A stretch of 7,782 nt of DNA from QHWK01 sp035315685 (lineage in GTDB: Bacteria; Acidobacteriota; Vicinamibacteria; Vicinamibacterales; CAVVIG01): assembly GCA_035315685.1 (NCBI GenBank), contig DATFXR010000792.1, positions 1 to 7,782 of the forward strand, in the 5' to 3' direction. The notes under the pieces are model-generated. The model did no database searches. It was not told the DNA's origin and saw only the letters and a list, made by a program, of their open reading frames with translations. How positions within the stretch are numbered: position 1 is the first letter of the stretch; each line of letters starts with the position of its first letter. The position numbers were made by a program, and so were the translations under genes. Positions 1 through 6,019 of the stretch are shown here, piece after piece.

Positions 1-1
1 G

Positions 2-1801
2 CAGGCGGGCAGCGGCGCCGGCAACAATCGCAGCAACTACGACATGTCGGCACTGTTCGACAAGGAGCTGCAGAAGGCGCAGCAGACCAACTACGAAACG
101 AAGTCGAGCTCCGAACAGCGCGAGGACCAGAACCAGAGCGCCCTCGACAAGATCAAGGATCTCGCACGCCGTCAGGACGAGCTCCTGAGGAAGCAGCAGG
201 AGCTTGCCCAGAAGCGCACGCAGATGAGCGAAGAGGAGCTCAAGCGTCAGCTCGAGCAGCTCACGCGCGATCAGATGGAACTGCGCCAGAAGGCCGAGGA
301 GCTCGCGCGGCAGCTGCAGGCGAAGACGGGGCAGGAAGGGCAGGACGGGAAGAAAGGGCAGGAGGGGCAGGACGGGAAGAAAGGGCAGGAAGGGCAGGAC
401 GGGAAGAAAGGGCAGGAAGGGCAGGACGGCAAGCAGGGACAGGAAGGAAAACAGGGGCAGCAGGGCCAGGCGGGGCAGGCCGGGCAAGCGGGCCAGAGTG
501 GACAGTCCGGTAGTGACGCCGGGCAGCGGATGCGCGATGTGACCGAGGAGATGCGGAGCGCCGCGAGCGAGCTGCGACGACAGGATCCCGGTCAGGCGAG
601 TGCACGCGGCAGCAAGGCGCTCGACAAGCTGCGCCAGCTGCAGCAGCAGCTCGAGTCCGCACGTCCGGACGATCGGCGTCGCGCGCTCGGCGACATGCAG
701 CTCGAAGCGCGGCAGCTTGCGGATGCACAGCGGCAAATCGCATCCGAGCTCGCGAAGACCGGTCAGGGCGACGCGGGGAAAGACACCGTCCGGCGGCTCG
801 CCGGTGAAGAGGAGCGCCTCGCCGACCGAGCGCGCAAGCTCGAGCAGTCACTCAAACAGTCGGCGGCCGGCGGTCAGCGGTCCGGAGCCGCGCGAGAGAC
901 GCCGGGCGCAAGCCGTCAGTCGAACGGCGATGCAGGCGACGCAAGGGTGTCGGCCGCGGCCGCCGACGCAGGAAAAGAAATCGAGCGACAGAAGGTCGCC
1001 GAACGCATGGACAAGGCGGCGGAGGCGATGCGCGGCGCGTCGGACGAACCGAAAGGTGGCGGCCGCGGAAACACCGCGTCGCGCGTGAGCGACGACGCGC
1101 GGAGTCAGGTTGGCACGCAGCAGGACCTCGCACGCGCGCTCGACAAGATTGCGGAGCGGCTGGCGTCGGCAACCGGCGCGCAGGACAGCGAGTCGCAGAA
1201 GCTGTCCGACCAGCGGGCGCGCGCGCAGGAGCTTCGCGATCGGCTCGATCGGGCTGCCAACGATCTCGCGAAAGCCGGGCAGGCAGGTCAGGCAGGTCGG
1301 GCGGGTCAGGCAGGTCGGGCGGGTCAGGCAGGTCGGAACGGCGGACAGAGCGGTTCGAGTTCGCAGAGCGCGTCGGGCGATTCCGGACAGACGGGTCAGG
1401 GCCAGAGCGGCGGCGGCGGGACCGGCGCCGATCTCGAGAAGCTGCGCGACGAGTACCGCCGTCAGCTGCAGGAAACCAGGGATTTCATGGATCAATTGCG
1501 CCGCGACGATCCGAGCTTTGCGCACGGCGGGGGTGGCGGGTTCACGTTCGAAGCGCCCGACCGGATGACGCTGTCTGCGCCCGGCACGGAAGCCTTCAAG
1601 CAGGACTTCGCGAAATGGGAAGAGCTGCGGCGTCAGGCCACGCAGGCGCTCGAGAATGCGGCGACGTCGCTGTCGAAAAAGCTGCAGGCGAAACAGGCGA
1701 AGGATCGCCTCGCCGCCGGCACTGATGACAAGCCGCCGGCTGCGTATCAGAAACAGGTCGACAACTACTTCAAGGCGATCGCCTCGAAGAAGAAACCGTG
1801 A
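2..1801 (+). CDS. Coiled-coil DUF4175-like protein, C-terminal part (5' end outside window)
   Basis: The reading frame is open from base 2, with 14 codons before the first ATG at 44 and no stop, so the gene very probably starts left of the window and that ATG is internal. About 599 residues are visible. Seen: a highly charged helical stretch rich in Gln/Glu/Arg/Lys (about 100-325), a Gly-X-Y tract (329-511), further heptad-like helices, a second Gly-X-Y tract (1277-1342) running into a Gly/Ser/Gln-rich linker to about 1426, a helix, a Gly run with FTFEAPDR near 1540, and a terminal helix ending in VDNYFKAIA. A long coiled coil with a 'YQ..VDNYFKA' tail next to a VWA membrane protein is what I know from DUF4175-like proteins of MoxR/DUF58/VWA clusters; those carry N-terminal membrane segments, which would lie upstream here. 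No catalytic residues are evident, and a scaffold role is inferred. Family name moderately sure; coding status very sure. Confidence 0.85.
   Translation, partial: QAGSGAGNNRSNYDMSALFDKELQKAQQTNYETKSSSEQREDQNQSALDKIKDLARRQDELLRKQQELAQKRTQMSEEELKRQLEQLTRDQMELRQKAEELARQLQAKTGQEGQDGKKGQEGQDGKKGQEGQDGKKGQEGQDGKQGQEGKQGQQGQAGQAGQAGQSGQSGSDAGQRMRDVTEEMRSAASELRRQDPGQASARGSKALDKLRQLQQQLESARPDDRRRALGDMQLEARQLADAQRQIASELAKTGQGDAGKDTVRRLAGEEERLADRARKLEQSLKQSAAGGQRSGAARETPGASRQSNGDAGDARVSAAAADAGKEIERQKVAERMDKAAEAMRGASDEPKGGGRGNTASRVSDDARSQVGTQQDLARALDKIAERLASATGAQDSESQKLSDQRARAQELRDRLDRAANDLAKAGQAGQAGRAGQAGRAGQAGRNGGQSGSSSQSASGDSGQTGQGQSGGGGTGADLEKLRDEYRRQLQETRDFMDQLRRDDPSFAHGGGGGFTFEAPDRMTLSAPGTEAFKQDFAKWEELRRQATQALENAATSLSKKLQAKQAKDRLAAGTDDKPPAAYQKQVDNYFKAIASKKKP
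329..511 (+). repeat. In-frame 27-bp tandem repeat encoding a collagen-like Gly-X-Y tract
   Basis: Four near-identical 27-base units start at 329, 356, 383 and 410, each coding GQEGQDGKK (the last ends KQ). They differ by only a few bases. The Gly-every-third pattern continues unbroken through degenerate units to 511, giving 20 consecutive Gly-X-Y triplets. The X and Y positions are Gln, Glu, Asp, Lys, Ala and Ser, with no proline. The low divergence between the units suggests recent slippage or unequal exchange. Confidence 0.9.
1277..1342 (+). repeat. In-frame 18-bp tandem repeat, second Gly-X-Y tract
   Basis: Units of 18 bases coding GQAGRA start at 1286, 1304 and 1322 (the last ends RN), preceded by GQA at 1277. 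This gives seven Gly-X-Y triplets. The two middle copies are identical at the base level. It sits in the same gene as the longer tract near 329 and leads into a Gly/Ser/Gln-rich linker, so it probably forms a flexible or extended spacer between helical segments. Confidence 0.85.
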
Positions 1802-1802
1802 G

Positions 1803-1901
1803 GACTACCGGCTGTCGACTGACTACCGACTGACCGACCACCGACTGACTGACTACAGACTGTCGACTGACTGACGACTGTCGACTTGTGACTGACGACT
1901 G
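1803..1901 (+). repeat. GACT-based tetramer/heptamer array filling the intergenic gap
   Basis: The whole gap between the two plus-strand genes is simple-sequence DNA. GACT starts at 1803, 1817, 1821, 1828, 1843, 1847, 1851, 1858, 1865, 1869, 1876, 1883, 1890 and 1897. The steps are mostly 7 or 4 bases, and the larger steps of 14 and 15 are sums of these. The heptamer is GACT plus a variable triplet (ACC, ACA, GTC, GAC, TGT). Degenerate GACC units at 1832 and 1836 fill one of the larger gaps. The last unit runs directly into the ATG at 1902. No convincing hairpin terminator, promoter or purine-rich ribosome site is visible in it. Confidence 0.9.
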
Positions 1902-4133
1902 ATGCATTTCGCCTATCCCTTTCCTCTGTGGCTGGCGATCGTCCTCGCGGCGGCGATCGCCGGACTCGTTTTCCTCGAGTACCGCCGACCGCTCTCGCCG
2001 CTGACGCGTTTCCAGCGCGGCGTGCTCGTCGCCACGCGCGCGGTCGTGCTTCTCGCGCTGGTCACGTTCCTCTTCCGGCCGATTGCCATCCTGCCTCCCG
2101 CGAGCACGCGCGATGCGATCGTTCCCGTGCTCGTCGACGTGTCGCGCAGCATGCGGCTCAACGACGCTGACGGCCAGACGCGCCTCGCCCGCGCGACAAC
2201 GCTGCTCAGGGGCGACTTCGGGACGGCGCTGTCGTCGCACTTCACCACCGAGATCTACAGCGTCGGCGACACGATTTCGCCGGCGAAAATCGACGCGCTC
2301 TCGGCCGACGCGCGACGCACCGATCTCAGCGGGGCGATCGCTGCCGTCCGTGAGCGCTACCGCGGTCAGCGCGTCGCCGGCGTCGTACTGCTCTCGGACG
2401 GCGGAGACACCGGGGCGGGAGGGGCAGGAGGGGCGGGAGGGGACGTGAGCGGTCCGCCGGTGTTTGCGATCGGTATCGGGTCGCCAGACGGCCCCCGCGA
2501 TCGCGAAGTGCTCGGACTCACGGCCGGAGATCCACGGCTCGATCAGGCGTCAATCGATCTGCATGTGACCGCCGTCAGCACAGGGTTCGGTCGTGCGCCG
2601 TTCACGCTTCGCGTGCTCGCCAACGGCCAGCCGCTCGACACACGCCGCATCGTGCCGCAGGCCGACGGCTCGCCGATCGAAGAGATGTTCACGGTCTCGC
2701 CCGATCTGCTGAACGCGACGGTGTTTACCGCGGAAATCCCACGAGACGACTCGGAGGTCGTAGCCGAGAACAATTCACGCAGCGTGCTGGTCAACCCCGC
2801 TGGTCGCAAGCGCCGGCTGCTGGTCCTCGAAGGCGCGCCGGGTTTCGAACACAGCTTCGTCAAGCGCGCCTGGGCCGCCGACCGGGGGCTCGAGATCGAC
2901 TCGGTCACGCGCAAGGGCAAGAACGCCGAAGGAGTCGATACGTTCTTCGTACAGGCTGGCGCAGGCCGCGCCTCCGCGCTCACCGGCGGATTCCCCGCGA
3001 CCCGCGAGCAGCTGTATGCCTACGACGCGGTCGCGATTGCCAACGTCGAGGCCGACTTCTTCTCGCGCGCGCAGCTCATGATGATTGCCGACTTCGTCGC
3101 CGAGCGTGGGGGCGGGCTGCTCGTCCTCGGCGGCCGTTCGTTCGCACAGCGTGGGCTCGCCGGCACGCCGCTGGAGGAGGTGCTGCCGGTCGAGCTCAAC
3201 GATCGGAAGGGCGGGCTGGTTCGGGCGTCGCTGGGATCGATCGATCTGCCGCCGCACAACAAGATCACGCTCACGCCTGACGGCGAGACGCATCCGATGA
3301 TGCGCATCGGCGGAAGTGCCGACGAGACGCGGCGGATGTGGTCGGCGCTGCCGGCGCTCGCGGCAAGCGCCACCGTCGGCGGCCCGCGGCCGGGCGCGTC
3401 GATTCTCGCGCTCACCACGGCACCCGGCGGCGGCGTCTTTCCGGTCGTCGCCGTGCAGCCGTACGGCCACGGCCGCTCGATGGTTTTCGCCGGCGAGGCG
3501 TCGTGGCGCTGGAAGATGATGGTCGCCTCCACCGACCGCAACTACGAGTTCTTCTGGCGTCAGGCGGCGCGCTGGCTGTCGACACCGGCGCCGGACCCGG
3601 TTGCGATCACCGTGCCCGACGCGCCTGAAACCGGCGACTCGGTGTCGATCGACGTCGAAGCGCGCGACGCGGCGTTCGCGCCGATGGCCGACGCGTCGGT
3701 CGATGCGACGCTCACGCTGCCGGGCGGCACGTCGCAGCCACTCAAGCTGCGCCACACGGATCCCGCGAGCGGCCGGTTCACCACCGCGCAGGCGCCGAGC
3801 CAACCCGGCCTGTATCGGGTCCATGCCGAAGCGCGGCGCGGCACGACGCCCCTGGGATCAGCCGATCGCTGGATGTTCGTCGGCGGCTCCGACCGCGAGT
3901 TTGCCGACCCGCGGCTGAACGAAGGCTTCCTCCGCCGCGTCTCGCGCAACTCCGGCGGCCGCTACGTCCGCGCCGCCGACGCATCGCGCATCCCGGGCTG
4001 GTTGCAGACGACTGCGCCGCAGAACGCCGCGCCTGAACGGCGCGACCTGTGGCACGAACCGTGGGCGTTCGCGTCGATCGTCGTCCTCCTCGCGGCGGAA
4101 TGGATCTTGCGGCGGCGGTGGGGACTGCGATGA
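1902..4133 (+). CDS. Membrane-anchored VWA protein with glutamine-amidotransferase-like domain
   Basis: 743 residues, complete. Seen in order: two N-terminal membrane segments (about 9-25 and 42-66); a von Willebrand A domain (about 72-195) with the metal-site DVSRS at 79-83, a candidate Thr140 and D166 in LLSDGGD; a Gly/Ala-rich insert at 171-180; a beta-rich region (about 205-300); a Rossmann-like GATase1-type domain (about 304-560) starting RRLLVLEGAPGFE; a second beta-sandwich-like region (about 565-660); and a C-terminal membrane segment (about 719-735) followed by RRRWGLR. The protein has no cysteine, so the amidotransferase fold cannot use its usual nucleophile and is probably structural or binding. 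This layout matches the large VWA/GATase-like proteins of MoxR-DUF58 clusters, where the VWA domain is expected to bind partner proteins outside the cytoplasm. ATG 1902 is the first start after an in-frame TGA at 1893; no ribosome site precedes it. Confidence 0.9.
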   Translation: MHFAYPFPLWLAIVLAAAIAGLVFLEYRRPLSPLTRFQRGVLVATRAVVLLALVTFLFRPIAILPPASTRDAIVPVLVDVSRSMRLNDADGQTRLARATTLLRGDFGTALSSHFTTEIYSVGDTISPAKIDALSADARRTDLSGAIAAVRERYRGQRVAGVVLLSDGGDTGAGGAGGAGGDVSGPPVFAIGIGSPDGPRDREVLGLTAGDPRLDQASIDLHVTAVSTGFGRAPFTLRVLANGQPLDTRRIVPQADGSPIEEMFTVSPDLLNATVFTAEIPRDDSEVVAENNSRSVLVNPAGRKRRLLVLEGAPGFEHSFVKRAWAADRGLEIDSVTRKGKNAEGVDTFFVQAGAGRASALTGGFPATREQLYAYDAVAIANVEADFFSRAQLMMIADFVAERGGGLLVLGGRSFAQRGLAGTPLEEVLPVELNDRKGGLVRASLGSIDLPPHNKITLTPDGETHPMMRIGGSADETRRMWSALPALAASATVGGPRPGASILALTTAPGGGVFPVVAVQPYGHGRSMVFAGEASWRWKMMVASTDRNYEFFWRQAARWLSTPAPDPVAITVPDAPETGDSVSIDVEARDAAFAPMADASVDATLTLPGGTSQPLKLRHTDPASGRFTTAQAPSQPGLYRVHAEARRGTTPLGSADRWMFVGGSDREFADPRLNEGFLRRVSRNSGGRYVRAADASRIPGWLQTTAPQNAAPERRDLWHEPWAFASIVVLLAAEWILRRRWGLR
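2412..2442 (+). repeat. In-frame 9-bp G-rich repeat in the VWA domain
   Basis: Three 9-base units (ggggcggga, ggggcagga, ggggcggga) plus a final gggg code for a (GAG)-type run just after the D166 metal-site loop of the VWA protein. The tract has several runs of three or more G separated by one to five bases, which fits the common G-quadruplex pattern on the coding strand. It looks like a small slippage-born insertion in a surface loop. Confidence 0.8.
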
Positions 4134-4164
4134 GGCTGCAACCCCGCCGCCGCGCGATGGACCC

Positions 4165-4224
4165 GACGAAGCCACGAAGGCACGAAGTCCGCGGTGTTCG
4201 TCTTCAAAGATGCGGCCGTTCGTG
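4165..4224 (+). repeat. Decayed cacgaag / ttcgtg inverted repeat cluster
   Basis: In the 104-base gap after the VWA gene, gacgaag (4165), cacgaag (4173) and cacgaag (4181) follow at 8-base steps. The complementary words ttcgtcttc (4197-4205) and ttcgtg (4219-4224) follow them. ACGAA near 4182 and TTCGT at 4197 can pair with a 10-base loop. This resembles the short cacgaag-type intergenic repeats found in many environmental bacterial genomes, in degraded form. It could form a weak hairpin in the transcript, but no T-run follows. Confidence 0.55.
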
Positions 4225-4237
4225 TATTTCAGAGGCA

Positions 4238-5203
4238 ATGTTCTTCGCGGTCTGTGCGGCCCTTGCGTTCCTGTTCGCGGCGCCGACCCTGGCGTCCGCC
4301 GGGGAACGCTACGCCCTGATCGTCAGCGGCGCGGCGGGTGGCGACCAGTACGCTCAGAAGTACGCCGCCTGGCGCACCACGATCACGTCGATCCTGCTGG
4401 ACAAGTACAAGTACCCCTCCGACCACCTCGTCGTGCTGGCGGACGCTGAAGCAGAAGGCGTTCGTAAGTCGACGCGCGAGAACGTGCAGCACGCGCTCGC
4501 CGATTTCCGGAAGCGGCTGACGAAAGACGATCAGCTGCTCGTGCTGCTGATCGGACACGGTACGACCGCGGACGGCGACGAAGCCAAGTTCAATCTAGTC
4601 GGTCCCGATCTCACGGCGACTGAGTGGGCGCAGCTCATTCATCCGATTCCCGGCCGGCTCGTTTTCGTGAACACGACGGCGGCCAGCTTCCCGTTCCTCC
4701 GCAAGATCGCGGGACGCGGGCGGGTCGTGCTCACCGCGACCGACGCGTCGGCGCAGCAGTTCGAAACCGTGTTCGCCGACTATTTCGTGAAGGCGTTCGG
4801 CGCCGACGGGGCGGACGTCGACAAGAGCGGCCGCGTGTCGATGTGGGAGGCGTTCAGCTTTGCGAGCGCCGGCGTCCGCAGCTGGTTCGAGCAGAAGGGA
4901 CAGTTGCCGACCGAGCGTGCGCTGCTCGACGACACCGGCGCCGGCGTCGGCCGGGAGGCACAGAATCCAGGCAACGACGGCGCCCTCGCGCGCGTGACGT
5001 ATCTGCAGCCGGAGCCGCCGCTTGCGCTTCCGGCGGACGGCGCAAAGGCCGCCCTCGTCCGCCGCCGCGCCGAGCTCGAATCGCAGCTCGAAGAGCTGAA
5101 GGCGCGCAAGGAGAATATGCCGCCGGACCAGTACGAGGCGGAGCTCGAGAAGCTGTTGATCGAGATCGCCCGCATCGGCGCGCAGCTGCGGACCAAGAGC
5201 TGA
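4238..5203 (+). CDS. Secreted caspase/legumain-fold protein lacking the catalytic cysteine
   Basis: 321 residues from ATG 4238, the start that begins directly with a hydrophobic signal peptide ending near ASA (residue 21). Upstream in-frame ATGs exist at 4157 and 4130 (the latter overlaps the VWA stop as ATGA) and at 4049, but they would add an Arg-rich leader translated from the cacgaag repeats. Seen: beta strand RYALIVSG, LVVLAD, strand LLVLLIGHGT with H107 in the place of the caspase/legumain histidine, then LVFVNTTAASFPF (141-153) where those enzymes have their cysteine. No Cys occurs after the signal peptide. D193-E204 reads as an EF-hand loop (D.D.SG.V...E). Residues 270-321 form a charged coiled coil. 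The fold assignment rests on the strand-His-Gly and following strand pattern. It may be a pseudo-protease binding or regulating partners, or a Thr/Ser variant. AGAGG sits only two bases before ATG, too close for a good ribosome site. Confidence 0.8.
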   Translation: MFFAVCAALAFLFAAPTLASAGERYALIVSGAAGGDQYAQKYAAWRTTITSILLDKYKYPSDHLVVLADAEAEGVRKSTRENVQHALADFRKRLTKDDQLLVLLIGHGTTADGDEAKFNLVGPDLTATEWAQLIHPIPGRLVFVNTTAASFPFLRKIAGRGRVVLTATDASAQQFETVFADYFVKAFGADGADVDKSGRVSMWEAFSFASAGVRSWFEQKGQLPTERALLDDTGAGVGREAQNPGNDGALARVTYLQPEPPLALPADGAKAALVRRRAELESQLEELKARKENMPPDQYEAELEKLLIEIARIGAQLRTKS

Positions 5204-5209
5204 GGGGGG

Positions 5210-5237
5210 AACTGGGGACTGGGGACTGGGGACTGGG
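5210..5237 (+). repeat. GACTGGG heptamer array (G-rich on plus strand)
   Basis: Starting seven bases after the caspase-fold stop codon, the units AACT, GACT, GACT, GACT begin at 5210, 5217, 5224 and 5231, exactly 7 bases apart and separated by GGG; a run of six G (5204-5209) precedes them. The tract contains four or more runs of at least three G with 3- to 4-base loops, a canonical G-quadruplex pattern in the sense strand of the upstream gene. Confidence 0.9.
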
Positions 5238-5265
5238 AAAACAGACACGCGTTCTCCCAGCTCCC
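5228..5265. terminator. Candidate bidirectional hairpin terminator between convergent genes
   Basis: CTGGGAAAAC (5233-5242) pairs with GTTCTCCCAG (5251-5260) at nine of ten positions around an 8-base loop. The stem can be extended outward by GGG 5228-5230 with CCC 5263-5265, past a mismatch and a G-T wobble. It lies midway between two genes that converge (stops at 5201-5203 and 5328-5330). No T-run follows on either strand, so intrinsic termination by the classic mechanism is uncertain; position and symmetry are the main support. Confidence 0.4.
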
Positions 5266-5324
5266 CCGCGAGCCCCCAGCTCCCAGCCCCCAGCTTCCAG
5301 CTCCCAGCCCCAACTCCCAGCCCC
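5254..5324 (-). repeat. AGCTGGG-type heptamer array (G-rich on minus strand)
   Basis: On the minus strand this reads as degenerate AGCTGGG heptamers. On the plus strand, CAG occurs at 5277, 5284, 5291, 5298 and 5305 at exact 7-base steps, with further copies at 5258 and 5318 out of phase. It follows the rhomboid stop codon by a few bases, G-rich in the rhomboid sense direction, mirroring the array behind the caspase-fold gene. It contains enough G runs with short loops for a G-quadruplex on that strand. Confidence 0.85.
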
Positions 5325-5327
5325 GCG

Positions 5328-6002
5328 TCAGTACCGATAGTCCCGCTCCTGCTCCCACGGATCCAGTTCGCGCCGTCTGAACACGAAAATCCCGCCGACG
5401 CCGGCGACGAAGCCCACGACGTGCGCGGCGAAGGCGACGCCGCCGCTGCCGTGCGTGCTCGCCGTGACCGCGAGCGTGCCGGCGCTGAACAGCTGCATCA
5501 GGAACCAGAACCCGAGCAGCACGATCGCCGGCAGCTCGACGATCTGGATGAAGATCCACGGAATCAGCGTCAGCACCCGCGAATGCGGATAGAGGACGAA
5601 GTAGCCGCCCATCACGCCGGCGATGGCGCCGCTCGCGCCGATGGTCGGCAGCATCGACTCCGGGTCCACCGCCACCTGCCCGAGCGCCGCCAGCATCCCG
5701 CAGAGCAGATAGAACACGATGAAGCGGCCGTGCCCGACGCGGTCCTCGACGTTGTCGCCGAAAATCCACAGGTACCACATGTTGCCGATCACGTGCGACC
5801 AGCTGCCGTGCAGGAACATCGACGTGATCAGCGTCGGCCAGGCGAAATGGGCCGGCACGACGCCGTAGACGGTGAGGAACTCGTTCAGCTGCTCGTGCGG
5901 CAGCGACACCTCGTACAACCACCCGATCGCGTTCAGCACGATGATCGTGACAGTAATGTAGGGTGTCGTCCGTGAAGGGATGACGTCCCGCAGCGGGATC
6001 AT
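5328..6002 (-). CDS. Rhomboid family intramembrane serine protease
   Basis: 224 residues, complete, close to the minimal six-helix rhomboid length. It cleaves transmembrane segments of other proteins within the bilayer. Seen: the N-terminal MIPLRD..PSRT.P leading to a first helix (about 16-31); L1-loop sequence; HGSWSHVIGN with H65, H70 and N74, the last two matching the His and Asn of the oxyanion region in GlpG; GASGA with nucleophile S124; and the catalytic H194 in AAHVVGF in the last helix. It ends in a charged cytoplasmic tail rich in Arg, Asp and Glu. All key residues are present, so it is probably active. The start CAT at 6000-6002 is preceded at six bases by a -10-like TAGAAT and by no ribosome site, suggesting a leaderless message. 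It converges on the caspase-fold gene and diverges from the dehydrogenase; no substrate can be read from the context. Confidence 0.95.
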   Translation of the reverse strand: MIPLRDVIPSRTTPYITVTIIVLNAIGWLYEVSLPHEQLNEFLTVYGVVPAHFAWPTLITSMFLHGSWSHVIGNMWYLWIFGDNVEDRVGHGRFIVFYLLCGMLAALGQVAVDPESMLPTIGASGAIAGVMGGYFVLYPHSRVLTLIPWIFIQIVELPAIVLLGFWFLMQLFSAGTLAVTASTHGSGGVAFAAHVVGFVAGVGGIFVFRRRELDPWEQERDYRY

Positions 6003-6008
6003 CCGAGC

Positions 6009-6014
6009 ATTCTA
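6009..6014 (-). promoter_or_regulatory. -10-like element TAGAAT for the rhomboid gene
   Basis: Read on the minus strand: TAGAAT, six bases (GCTCGG), then the rhomboid ATG. One mismatch to the TATAAT consensus. Transcription would begin at or next to the A of ATG, so the message would be leaderless. At a 17-base spacing the -35 position is TTTCAT (6032-6037), a poor match, and it covers the start codon of the dehydrogenase gene. Confidence 0.55.
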
Positions 6015-6019
6015 CGTGC

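Noticed and set aside
44..46. ATG at 44 as the true start of the first gene
   Set aside because: The frame is open to the left edge, no ribosome site or signal sequence is present, and the expected membrane N-terminus is missing.
848..1525. A 225-codon minus-strand open frame inside the coiled-coil gene, with Leu/Thr/Cys repeats
   Set aside because: The repeats are the reverse reading of the 18-bp Gly-X-Y array, and no start signal or family resemblance is seen.
1803..1901. Considered as a CRISPR-like array or attachment site because of regular repeats and GTCGAC palindromes
   Set aside because: Units are only 4-7 bases with no spacers, no integrase or cas gene is near, and the palindromes follow from the repeat wording.
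2775..3824. A 349-codon minus-strand open frame inside the VWA gene
   Set aside because: Arg-rich composition with no recognisable motif, fully antisense to a gene with well-defined domains.
4225..4230. TATTTC seven bases before ATG 4238 as a leaderless -10 element for the caspase-fold gene
   Set aside because: Only the first three bases match the consensus and no -35 is visible; too weak to list as a promoter.
5421..5975. A 184-codon plus-strand open frame over the rhomboid
   Set aside because: It is antisense to a rhomboid with all catalytic residues, and the product is His/Arg/Asp-rich and unstructured.
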